Assembly: GCA_951799445.1 (NCBI GenBank)
Contig: OX637297.1
Location: 7,750,001 to 7,814,000 of the forward strand
Length of the DNA: 64,000 nucleotides
Reading direction: 5' to 3'
DNA from: Pseudisothecium myosuroides
Taxonomy: Eukaryota; Streptophyta; Bryopsida; Hypnales; Lembophyllaceae
Positions within the stretch are counted from its first letter, which is position 1. Each line of letters starts with the position of its first letter. The position numbers and the translations under genes were made by a program. This document shows positions 34,440 through 46,617 of the stretch, one piece after another. The notes below the pieces were generated by a model. It had not been told where the DNA came from and made no database searches. It worked only from the letters and a program-made list of their open reading frames with translations.

Positions 34440-37400
34440 GTAATTTCATGGCCCCGAATTAAAAAAAGGCATGAACTTTCATACAAGAATGCCTTAAAAA
34501 AAGTATAAACAAGTTGCAATTATTTACAGGTTTTCTATTCCACAAAAGATTTCTTTTGATTTCCATTTCAAATTCATCTACACGTGACTTAAAAAAAATG
34601 AGAAATATAACAAGCTTGTATTTTCATGACCCCCAAATTAAAAATGACAAGGACTCTCATACAAAAATGCCTTCAATTAATTTTGAACAAGTTGTAATTA
34701 TTTCTAGGTTTTCCATTCCACAAAAGGTTTCTTTTTATTACCATTTCAAATTCATCTACATGTGAATTAAAAAATATGGGGAATATATCGGACCTCGTAT
34801 TTTTATGACCCCAAAATTTTAAAATGTCATGAATTCTCATAGAAAAATGCCTTCATTTGGATTTGAACAAGTTGTAGTTATTTTTAGGTTTTCTATTCCA
34901 CAAAAATTCTCATTTTATTTCTATTTCAAATTCATCTATACGTGAATTTTAAAAAATGGAAAATATCATGGGCCTCTATTTTCATGACCCCAAAAGTAAA
35001 ATTGTCATGGACTTTCATACGAAAATGCCTTCAATTAATTTTGAACAAGGTGTAATTATTTCTAGGTTTTCCATTTCACAAAAATTCTCATTTTATTTCC
35101 ATTTCAAATTCATCTACACGCGCATTTAAAAAAATGGGAAACGTGACGGGCCTAAATTTTCATGACCCCAAAAGTAAAAATGTCATGGACTCTCCTACAA
35201 AAATGCCTTCAATTAATTTCGAACAAGTTGTAATTATTTCTTTGTTTTCTATTCCACAAGTGATTTCTTTTTATTTCCATTTCAAACTCAGCTACACGTG
35301 AATTTAAAAAAATGGGAAATATAACGGGCCTGTATTTTCATGACCTCCAAATTAAAAATGTCATAGACTTTCATACCAAAATGCCTTTAATTAATTTTGA
35401 ACAAGTCGAAATTATTTCAAGGTTTTCTATTCCACAAAAGATTTCTTTTAATTTCCATTTCAAATTCATCTACACGTGAATTTAAAGAGATGGGAAATAT
35501 AACGGGCCTGCATTTTGATGACCCCAAATTAAAAATGTCATGGATTCTCATACCAAAATGCCTTCAATTAATTTTGAACAAGTTGTAATTATTTGTTCGT
35601 TTTCTATTCTACAAAAGATTTCTTTTTATTTCCATTTCAAATTCATCTGCATGTGAATTTTTTTTAAATGGGAAATATAACGGGCCTGTATTTTCATGAC
35701 CTCCAAAGTAAAAATTGTTATGAACTTTTATACAAAAGTGCCTTCATTTGATTTTGAACAAGTTGTAATTATTTCTAGGTTTTCAATTTCACCAAAATTC
35801 TCATTTTATTTCCATTTCAAATTCTTCTACACGCGCATTAAAAAAAATGCGAAACATAACGGACCTATATTTTCATGACTCCAATAGTAAAAATGTCATG
35901 GACTCTCATTCCAAAATGCCTTCAATTAATTTTGAACAAGTTGTAATTATTTCAAGGTTTCCTATTCCAAAATGATTTCTTTTTATTCCCAATTCAAATT
36001 CATCTACACCTGAATTTAAAAGAATGGAAAATATAACGGACTTGTATTTTCATGGCCCCCAAATTAAAAATGACATGGACTCTCATACAAAAATGCCTTC
36101 AATTAATTTTGAACAAGTTGTAATTATTTCTAGGTTTTCTATTCTACAAAAATTTTCATTTTATTTCCATTCCAAATTCCTGGACACGTGAATTAAAAAA
36201 ATTGGAAAATATAACAAGCCTGTATTTTCAAGACTCCAAAATTAAAAGTTTCATGGACTCTCATACAAAAATGACTTCATTTAATTTTGAACAAGCTGTA
36301 ATTATTTCTAGGTTTTCTATTCCACAAAAACTTTGTTTTATTTCCATTTCAAATTCATCTACACGTGAATTTAAAAAAATGGGAAATATAACGGGCCTAT
36401 ATTTTCATGACCCCAAACTAAAAATGTCATGGACTCTCTTACAAAAATGCCTTCAGTTAATTTTGAACAAGATGTAATTATTTCTAGGTATTCCATTTCA
36501 CAAAAATTCTCATTTTATTTCCATTTGAAATGCATCTACACGTGAATTAAAAAGAATGGGAAATATAATGGGCTTGTATTTTCATGACCCAGAAAGTAAA
36601 AATGTCATGGACTCTTGTACAAAAATGCCTTCAATTAGCTTTGAACAAGTTGTAATTATTTCTAGGTTTTCCATTTCACAAAAAATTTCATTTTATTTCC
36701 ATTTCAAATTCATCTACACATGCATTAAAAAAATGGGAAACGTAACGGGTTGGTATTTTGATGACCCCAAAATTAAAAATGTCATGCACTCTCTTACCAA
36801 AATGCCTTCAATTGATTTTAAACAAGTTGCAATTATTTCTTTGTTTTCTATTCCACAAAAGATTTCTTTTTATTTCCATTTCAAATTCAGCTACACATGA
36901 ATTTAAAAAAATGGGAAACGTAACGGGCTGGTATTTTTATGACCCCAAAATTAAAAATGTCATGGACTCTCATACCAAAATGCCTTCAATTAATTTTAAA
37001 CAAGATGTAATTAATTCTAGGTTTTCTATTCCAAAAAAGATTTCTTTTTATTTCCATTTGAAATTCATCTACATGTGAATTTTAAAACATGGGAAATATA
37101 ACGGGCTTGTATTTTCATGACCCCAAAATTAAAAGTGTCATGGATTCTCAGACAAAAATGCCTTCATTTAATTTTGAACAAATTGTAATTATTTCTAGGT
37201 TTTCTATTCCACAAAACTTTGTTTTTATTTCCATTTCAAATTCATCTACACGTGAATTTAAAAAAATGGGAAATATAATAGGCCTGTATTTTCAAGACTC
37301 CAAAATTAAAAGTTTCATGGACTCTCATACAAAAATGCCTTCATTTAATTTTGAACAAGTTGTAATTATTTCTAGGTATTCCATTTCACAAAAATTCTCA

Positions 37401-39515
37401 TTTTATTTCCATTTGAAATGCATCTACACGTGAATTAAAAAGAATGGGAAATATAATGGGCCTATATTTTCATGACCCCCAAATTAATAATGTCATAGAC
37501 TCTCAGACAAAAATGCCTTCAATTAGCTTTGAACAAGTTGTAATTATTTCTGGTATTCCATTTCACAAAAAATTTCATTTTGTTCCCATTTCAAATTCAT
37601 TTACACGTGAATTAGAAAAAAAGGGAAATGTAATGGGCCTGTATTTCCATTACCCCAAAATAAAAAATGTCATGGACTCTCTTACAAAAATGCCTTTAAT
37701 TAATTTGGAACAAGTTGTAATTATTTCTTTGTAGGTGATTGCAAGAAACACCTGTCCTATTTGTTGCGTTTTACTACAGTATTCATGAATTTTGTAGGAG
37801 TACTATTTAAATAGAAAACTAATATTTTAGAAATCTAAAAAATATGGCTTATGTATATATCTCTAAAATGAAGGTTTTCACTGAAGGAAATTCATAGAAA
37901 AATTCTCTAAGTAAGAGAACTTGAAAAGTGCCAAATCTCAAGAAATTAAGACCTTTGATTCAAAAATTACTTAAAAATAGTAAAAATAAGTAAATACAAA
38001 AGAAAAAACTAGCCATTCTTAAAAACTTTATATAGATGTTCAATCAACAAAAAATCAATGAAAATATATTTTATATGTTTCAAAATGCAAGCAGAAGGAA
38101 GCTCACTTTGTAGACTTCCACACCACATAGAATTAATTATTTTTGAAAATCCTTCGATGAAAAGTTATATTTCTATATAAGGAACAACTCCATATAATTT
38201 TCTTGATGTACCTTTTCAGAAAACGTACTCAATAGTACTAAAAACCTCCAAAACCGCAAGTGTGACATCAATTTTGGGCCTATTTTTGGATAATAGACTA
38301 TTTTTAAAAATTACCAAAAAATCAAGGAAGTTGTATGATAGTCATGAGTACCTTCCCTAGAAATCTCAAGTCATTTGGAGTTAAAACACTACAGTTATGG
38401 CCAAAAAACAAATCAGCCCATGACGTGTGACACAAAATAGGACAGGTGTTTCTTGCAATTGCCCTTGTTTTCTATTCCACAAAAACTTTCTTTTAATTTC
38501 CATTTCAAATTCATGTACACATGAATTAAAAAAATTGGAAAATATAACGGGCTTATATTTTCAAGACCCCAAAATTAAAAGTTTCATGGACTCTCATACA
38601 AAAATGCCTTCAATTAATTTTGAACAAGTTGAAACTATTTCTAGGTTTTCTATTCCACAAAAGATTTTTTTAAATTTCCATTTCAAATTCATCTATAAGT
38701 GAACTAAAAGGAATGGGAAATATAATGGGCCTGTATTCTGATGACACCAAAATTAAAAATGTCATGGACTCACATACCAAAATGCCTTCATTAAATTTTG
38801 ATAAAGTTGTAATTATTTCTAGATTTTCTATTCCACAAAAGATTTCTTTTATCTCCATTTCAAATTCATCTACATGTGAATTTAAAAGAATGGAAATTAT
38901 AACGGGCCTGTATTTTCATGAACCCCAAAGTAAAAATGTCATGGACTCTCATACCAAAATGCCTTTAATTAATTTTGAACAAGATGTAATTATTTCTAGG
39001 TTCTCTATTCTACAATGATTTCTTTTTAATTCCATTTCAAATTCATGTACACATGAATTTAAAAAAATGGAAAATATAACGGGACTATATTTTCATGACC
39101 CCAACATTAAAAGTGTCATGGAATCTTATACCAAAATGCCTTCATTTAATTTTGAACAAGTTGTAATTATTTCTAGGTTTTCTATTACACATAAATTCTC
39201 ATTTTATTTCCATTTCAAATTCATCTACACGTGAATTAAAAAAAATGAGAAATATAACGGGCCTGTATTTTCATGGCCCCCAAACTAAAAATGTCATGGA
39301 CTCTCATACAAAAATACCTTTAATTAATTTTGAACAAGTTGTAATTACTTCTACGTTTTCTATTCCACAAAAACTTTCATTTTATTTCCATTTCAAGTTC
39401 ATCTACATGTTAATTGAAAAAAAATGGAAAATATAACGGGCCTGTATTTTTATGACCCCCAATTTAAAAATGTCATGGACTCTCATACAAAAATGCCTTC
39501 AATTAATTTTGAATA
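34440..39515. repeat. Satellite array, unit about 170-178 bp, roughly 25 copies
   Basis: Each unit carries the same ordered blocks: AAATGGGAAATATAACGGGC, then TTTTCATGACCCCAAA, TGTCATGGACTCTCATAC, AAAAATGCCTTCAATTAATT, TTTGAACAAGTTGTAATTAT, TTCTATTCCACAAAA and CATTTCAAATTCATCTACAC. Units differ by scattered substitutions and small indels. The array runs from about 34440 to 37732 and from 38464 to 39515, the gap being an inserted element. Open frames of about 60-115 codons exist because many units lack a stop in one frame. Their protein is just the repeat and I do not call it coding. The unit length is in the range of nucleosome-sized satellites. Confidence 0.9.
37733..38463. mobile_element. 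TIR element (about 0.73 kb) inserted into the satellite
   Basis: The array is broken in mid-unit (after TTATTTCTTTGT) and resumes in the same unit (CTTGTTTTCTATTCCAC). The interruption is bounded by a 25-bp perfect inverted repeat beginning ATTGCAAGAAACACCTGTCC at 37738 and its complement ending at 38460. The interior is AT-rich and non-coding. A short TTGT-like duplication is visible. Superfamily not assignable. Confidence 0.8.
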
Positions 39516-40999
39516 AGTGGGTCAAAGCACACTCAAATGGACCATTGGGATTACTTTTGTAGGACATGACTCGAGTCCTTATGGCTAGATTCATGCAATG
39601 CAAATTAATATTCCTCAATTTATGGTGAATTTTTTTATTTTTTTTCATTTGGGGGGGAATATGGTTCATTTTTAGTAAAGCTGTTTGAAATTTATTTGGG
39701 AACATGTGGCCCTGTCAGACTTTTGTAGTGCTGCGATTTTTTGGAAACTATTTTCGGTTTCTTATTCTGTCTTTCTTTGGACTTCCGTGAATGCCCAAGC
39801 TTTTGTGCCGATGACATTGTGTGGAATTAGCTTTTTGCTACAGCTTTTCTTAGTTTAGATTTTTGTGAGTCGTCTCACACCTGTGAGTTTAGAGATGGAA
39901 GCAACCACCGCGCCAGTTTGTTTGGAGGTCACCACACTTGGTTTTTTCCATCTTGTTTGTTTTTTTGGAAAGGGGGGTTACAATGCGCTTGGAACGTTGA
40001 CACAAAGCAGGATGCGGAATCATGTTTTTGTTTATTGCCAACTGAAATATCTTCTCTATATGAATTTTTCAAAATGCGCTTGTTGTGGTTGATCGAGTTT
40101 CGGAATTAAGGACCTCTAAACTTCCTGTGGTGCATCAATTTCAAAGTTTAGGGTTAGAAGTCAGTACTAGTTGCGCAAGTGATCCAGACTGACTTGAATC
40201 CAGCGGTTTTGGCTTAGACGAGCCTTTGGCAAGCTGCCGAAGAACAGTATTGGTATGAATTCTTTTTAATTTACTTCTCTTATTTTTTTGGTTCAATTCT
40301 TTAAATGTGGAGAACACCAATGCGATGTTTACACAGATATCAAGATTTAGGGTGAAGGTGATTTGTTACTTCCTTGTGCTTAACTAGGTTAGTATCTTTC
40401 AATTTTACTGTTTCCTGCGTACTACCAAAATGCTGATTGCCTTCCAATTATTGAATTGCGACCCAAGTTGTGCAATGTGCATTTTGGCATTTTCCTTAAA
40501 GCATCTGGCTATTCAATCGCCTTCTATGTGGAAGCTAGTTGTTTTGGATTCTTGGCCACTTTGATGATGATTCAATATTGGGGGCTTGAATTTGAGAGGA
40601 TTCTCGGCCATTTACGCTTCAATTAACCAAGTCAGTTCAGAATTGGTTTAACTTCATTTTTTTGAATTGCTGGCTTAGCTAGGGTAGACTTTGTCCTGAG
40701 TTGGGATAGTTCGACCAACTGGGCAAGGAAAGCTTACATTCATGCAATTAATGGGTTCACCAAAAACCTTCTTCACAAAACCCTAAGCAGACTTCACAAA
40801 TACGGGTAGACTGTGACGAAGAATTGGCCTGGAGAATAGGACGGGATAGACAATACTGTATGTTTTCCAGAAGTGTGCGAATCTTGCAAATTTCTCATAC
40901 TTGTTAGATCCCAGAGTGTCCTCAATTGCTTCCAATTAGATATTATGCATTCTAATAAAACATTGAATTGCTTGTATTTACCAGATGACAAAGACATAA
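39516..40999. other. Spacer between satellite and next gene
   Basis: Short open frames only. It probably contains the promoter and any 5' exons of the plus-strand gene that follows, but none could be supported. Confidence 0.35.
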
Positions 41000-43900
41000 A
41001 TGAAGCAGATGGCCAAGGCAGGTGTGAAGCCCCTAGCCGATTGGCCAAAGGTGGACTGGAGCAACCAAGACGAGGATTTCTTTTCCAACGTCAGAAAGCT
41101 ACATAATTCTGGCCTGAATCCGAGAAAACAGCTCACTATTGACCATGTCACTCACGAGGATGTTTTTTCTTTATTTGGGCAGAAAAGTTGTAGACTCTCT
41201 TCTCCAAAATTACCCCATGATGACAAACTAGGTCTTTTGAATATTTATTGGAGAGTGTTTGGAAGTGAGGAGGTCACAAATAATGAAGTGTCAGGGTGGA
41301 TTGTGAAGGGGTACATTGCGAAGAAAAAAAATTGAAATCAATTGGGCCAAAGCTGTTGCAATGACCGCTGTAGAGATGGCTAGGAGAAAAAAATGTGACA
41401 TTCCATCCCGAAACCCAAAAGTAGAAGGCTGCCATCACCCAAGTTATGATTCCAAAGGCAGTTTCCCAAGTCATAGTGAAACTCATCTTCTTTCTAACCT
41501 ATTAAGCAAAGGTGGGGGTCCCAGTAGCAGATTAGGGGAAAGAGTCAAATGTGAGAGCACTCTTCTTGGATATTACCCCAGCGGCTCAAAGACAATGAGT
41601 CTTGAACCTGTTGTTTCTTGTCAGTATCCTTCACAGTTTTCAGTAGTTGGAGTCTGTCCTTTTCCCGTGTCTACAGAAGACATCGTCCGTGTAGAAGAAC
41701 TGATAAATTTGAATTATGACATTTGGAAGACAACCAAAGGTGAAATTACGGCCCTTGAAAGGAAAAGAAAACTCAATCAAGACAAACTTTTGGGTTTGAA
41801 GTTTTCTACGCAAGACAGGAATGTCGTGTTTGCAGAGCAAGCCAAAGACTTGGAGGAGAAAAAACAAGAACTCAATGCTAGGAGAAATTTGAGACTCCTG
41901 CTTTCAACTGAGGTCAGCCAGCAATTCAATAATACTCAGTTCAATTTCATATTGCAAGATCAATTACCTTTTTGTTTTTTGTTGAAGAATTTACAATATG
42001 TACATAGTGGAAGTTTTTTCAAACTATTGTGTGTTTAGTGTTTAGGGGTTCATAATCAGTTGTGGTTGGTGTTGGGTTGCAATATTCAATAATAACATCA
42101 CAATCAGTTTTAATACCTTGTACTATTACTTTTACTCATGAATTTGCCTAGTTTTTAAGCAATTCGTGAAGGCCAACTCAAGTTTTGATTAAAAGTTGCT
42201 TTGTAGGAACTAAGGTTCAGGTGTCACAGTTGTATTATAATAAAATAATGCTTCAGGTTTGTGGGATTTAGAAGCTTCCAGGATTTCTAGTATTAGTTTC
42301 TGGAGCTTTGGGCATTACATTATTGTACAATATTAGTACTTTGAAACATGCTGTTTGAGTACCAACTTGTACTATTGGTGCATAAAATTCCCTCCAATAT
42401 ATGCCCTCTAATTCTGCTCACTTCTTGGGTCCTTTTAAGATACTCCTTTGCCAGTCAGCATTCAGAAGTTCAAGAATCAAATGCAGCATTTGTTAAAGAA
42501 GGTGTTTTATTTCAGTTTTGCTTAAATCAGAGGACGAACTAATTGAGAATTAGTGACTTACTTCTCTTGGAGTACAGGCATTGTGGGATTACAACATTGA
42601 GTGACTAGATTAGTTTAGTGCTTGCATTGCTAGGTTAGTTCTTTAATTGTTTGTCAAGCTCATTTTAGACTGAAAACTATTTATGACATAGTTATTCCTT
42701 CATATGTAATATGGTGTTTTGGGATGTAATTCTATCCGGCAAAGGTATGGTTTTTTAAGATTTACTTTTTGTTTAACACAGTTGGACAGTCTTCAAGGAA
42801 AAGTAGATGCAGCTGAAATTGCAAATGACAAGGCTGCTCCACTGAAGAAACTTTACGAAATGCAAGACGAATTAGAAGTTCTGGATAGCAACTTGGATAC
42901 AATGATGCGCAAGGTGGACATTGCTAACTCTTTATGCGACAATTTGCAGAAGATCGCTTACCAAGGGGAATAGGTGTTTGCTAACACCTAATCGGAAGAT
43001 CATGACCTAGAAGATGCAATTGTGCAAGCCACCATACAAGTTAGCAAATTCAGTATTCAGCATGAAGCACTATCCAATCAAGTAGCAGAAATGCGTCTTG
43101 GAAGGGGGATGTCATTGTGGCCAAACCCATTTTACATCCTGCTGTTCCACAGTTGGTTTTAGATTCATCTCGCCATGTCATTCACCTGATGCCTTGTGGT
43201 TACTGCAAACGCTGGTACAACTACAATGATGTCTTCTTGACTAGCTGCAAGCACTGTTATCCCCCTGCCTGTTTGACAGAGCATTTGAAAACGCACACCA
43301 AATGCTTGGTGTGTAATGAGAGACTCCACCCAGATTGGTGGTCAAGTTGGGGCATTTGCTATCTAGATGATGACTTGAAGCAGTTGGCATGTGACTTGAA
43401 TTTGGAGGCTGAAAGGAAAGACATAATCCAAGCATTGAAGAATTCGATGAAGTCAACTTCCACTATGGTAGCAAGTGAGGTTCATTTGCCATTCATTTTT
43501 TTTTGAAATCATGTTTTCCTGTTCCTTAAGCAACTCTTTGGTTTGAATACGACTTGTTCCTTGTGCTTTCTTTAGGACTATGTTCCTTTCTTTACAATTT
43601 TGCACTTCACTTGTAGGAGTATTGTGCTTCTGCCAATGGCTATGCTCTTTCAAAAGCAGTGCACTGCTTTTCAAAGGAAGCTTTCTTCTACAAGGACTCT
43701 ACTACTTTTCAACTAATGGTTCCTTTTACTTTGAAGGACTATATTGCTTTTCAAAGGATGGTTTATTCTACTTTGTAGGACTCTACTGCTTTTCAAAGGA
43801 TGGATTCTTCCACTATGAAGGACTCAGTCCTTTTGCAAGGACTCTCCTGCTTTCAAAAGGAGTCTCTTGCTTTCAATAGGACTATTAAATGACTTTGTTG

Positions 43901-45540
43901 CTTATAAAAAAGGACTTCTTTTATTTTTTTTTGTGACTGAAGTATTTTGAGTAGGATTTGTGTGTTCTAAAGTGACGAGCAAGCTTTTCAAACCAATCTT
44001 GTGCTTCGCTAAGGTAATGCTACTTTCCTGAACACTTGTCATGTATATTTGTTCTTACAGACGAGATTTCCATTGAGACTACGGAGCTTCATACTGAATT
44101 GGGATGCACAAGCGCATTCAAATCAATTAGAGGAAGGCCTAGTCTTGGAGCTGCAGACAGTAAAGATTATGTTAGCCATTCTACCTACTACAACAACCAC
44201 AAGGATGAGTTATTTTCTCACGTTTTGCCAAGTCAGAGTAGACACAACGCACTACCTTATTCATCGACTACAGACTTCACCAGAGTAGAACGTGATAATT
44301 CTGAGGTGGACTCTCCGTATAAGAGTTTTATGATGCAAAAAGCTATTGTTCCCCAACTTTCAGGGTCCAATATTGATGTTGGAGATGAAGAATTGGGCAT
44401 TTGCAAGTTCCGACAATCCTTTCACCAAGCTCCCAAGATACCATCTAGTACAGATGATGAATTCGGAAAAGTATAATGCGAAAACATGAAATCTGATTCA
44501 TTAGGTACTTCAAATAACCCTTAAAGTTTAGGGCATTGTTTGGTGACTCTGAGGTACTTAAATTGTTAGCGGTTCTTTGGATGCGTTGTGTTTGCCTTCT
44601 TGTTGATTTTGAGTGTTCAACAAGTAGATGGTGGACAGAAATTACTTGTCCCTTTTCTGAGTTAGTTTCCGTTCTAAACGCCAAAGATTCAAGGTAATTG
44701 TTGGATTTTATGGCTTTGGCAGGGTAGTCTTATAGTGCCAATTTCAATGCTATTATTACTAGGCAGGATTTAGGTGTTGGTTTAGGCTATGAGCTGCTAG
44801 AAATTGAATAGTGAATGCTTGTGATTTTTGGGTTACATTAGAGGTTTGGAGGTCTTCGGAGTCGAGTTTCTAAGGTCTGAAGAGTGGAGAGACTTTGTTT
44901 TTTGACAAAAAGACTGTCATACTTTGTTGCTCATGTATGTATGAGCAATTATATGGTTGATTGCCCTCATGTGCAGAGATCAGTCTAGAAGATAAGAACG
45001 ACAAGAAGACTGTTGGGATACAAACAGTTTTGATGGATTCAGTTAGTAATGTTCCTCTAGGTTTGGCTTTCATTACTTTCCACTGTTCTTCAATCTCATT
45101 TCACTTCAATTTAGGCACATAATTGTTAGGATTTAGCAAATCTCTAGATGGAGGTATGTCGCGTACCACCACTCTTGTTGAAGAGCTTATTGTTTTTGTT
45201 TGCAGAGTTGCAGTAGTTAGGAAACAGTGATGGAGACAAAGACTATCAAGCTTAGTCTTCGGAGGAATCAAGTCCACCACAAAATAAAAAAAGGAATAGC
45301 ACCACTGTAGTAGAATTATCAGTTAAAAAACCAAAATTGAGCTGTGGAAATGGACCAGATGATTTAGATGAACCCAGAAAATTAACCGCACTTGAAGATC
45401 TAATGGATACCAAAGGGAAGAAAGGCAGCAGCAATTGGGCTCCAACTACGAAGAAGCCAGCAAAAAGATGGGGTGTTAGTGCACAGGTGCAGCGGACGAC
45501 TCATACCCTTCGTTCCAGAGATCACAAGAACTCTGAGTAG
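41000..45540 (+). pseudogene. Intron-containing relative of the insert genes with an added Cys-rich zinc finger
   Basis: Putative exons: 41000-41912, 42782 to about 43479, 44061-44470, 44977-45060, 45206-45540. The first holds the shared globular domain (DDKLGLLNIYWRVFG, EVSGWIVKGYI, EINWAKAVAM) and begins the coiled coil (EDIVRVEELINLNYDIW...KDLEEKKQELNARRN), which continues in exon 2 (EVLDSNLDTMMRKVDIANSL). Exon 2 then gives a Cys/His finger: MPCGYCKRWYNY, SCKHCYPPACLTEH, KCLVCNERLHPDW. The tail is Ser-rich and basic (NKKRNSTT, KKPAKRWG). Damage: one-base shifts at an A8 run (41326-41333) and a G5 run near 43104, and in-frame stops at 42971, 42986, 45214 and 45253. Exon phases around intron 3-4 do not all fit, so the model is approximate. 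Both shifts are in homopolymers, so assembly error cannot be excluded. Confidence 0.55.
43650..43875. repeat. Intronic degenerate tandem repeat
   Basis: Four to five copies of a motif around AAGGACTCTACTGCTTTTCAA with a period of about 60 bp, later collapsing to about 25 bp. It lies in the intron after the zinc-finger exon. Confidence 0.6.
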
Positions 45541-46617
45541 TTGACATGGGTTGGCTTTGTTTTTTTTCAAGTTGTATGGTTTAGGATATTAGTTTTTTTT
45601 CTTATGCCTGATAGTTCTTACATTGCTATTTGAATTAGTTTTTGTGAATATATATATATTGTGAAATACAAGGTTGAATACAGTGCAAGCTGCACTTTTC
45701 TTGTTTTTTTTCAAAAGCTACATGAAGCTTGCTGTAAGTAATGTCAATTGCTCTGCAAGCTTGTGTCACAGTGTTTGGAGGATTAAAATTGCTGAAGATT
45801 CTGAAACATTGTGATTCTCAAACGAAAAATTATTCTTAAAAATTGTAGAACACCGCTCGAATCTGTTGTGGTGGAATTTTGGGATCGCTTTGCCGTTGTC
45901 ACCTCCTTCCTGGTAATGACAGAGGGGGGCTGAATGATTGATATCAAATTTAATCATAGATTTCCAGTTCCAAGTCCATCAAAGTTTTGTGGATTGATGC
46001 ATGAGTTGTTATTTTGTCGATTGATGGATACTTTAGTGCGTCGTTAATTGATGATCTTTGTTTGGTGGCTTGTGCAGATTTGGTTGTGTAGATTTGGTTA
46101 AAGATCTTGCCCAATTGCCGAACCAGATACTTTAAAGACAGTGTCCACATCCTTTTGCTGGTTAGGTTGTTGCCCTCTTTTGTCTTCCTCAAGTCTATTT
46201 TGTCTTGTGGGTTATTTCCTTGGTCTATCTATGCAGACGATGTTTGCATGTTTGCTTGAGCCAAGATTTTTAAACTTTCAAGATGTTTGCATATACTCAA
46301 TTTAACAAGTTTTGGAGTAAATTGAAATGGAGAAGATTGTCCATTGTGATGTCTCCATATTGTGACTGTCATACCTCTGTATGTTTCGTAGAGAATTTGG
46401 AATGATTACAGGCAAGGCAGAGAGACCTCCTTTTGATTTAATGAATGAATGAATAATGGCAAAAGATTCTCTTGATGATGTTGTCAAAAAGAGTCCTTCA
46501 AAAAACATTTGTTGTTTTTATTGGAAACCTTGTAAGTTAACTGTTTTTTTCCTCTTGTTCTGTTTGAGGTTCACTTAAATTCTTTAAAATCATCCAGAGT
46601 TGTTGAAGTGTTTGCAG
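45541..46617. other. Intergenic, no gene seen
   Basis: It includes a TATATATATATT run near 45650 and T-rich tracts. No coding signal was found. Confidence 0.4.

Noticed and set aside
36556..36900. Plus-strand ORFs of about 90-115 codons in the satellite
   Set aside because: They are translations of the repeat unit, begin and end at repeat variants, and show no domain.
34440..39515. CRISPR-like array
   Set aside because: Units are contiguous with no unique spacers.
42036..42050. Extra TTAA-element terminus (TTTAGGGGTTCA)
   Set aside because: No partner terminus or shared interior was found. It may be chance.
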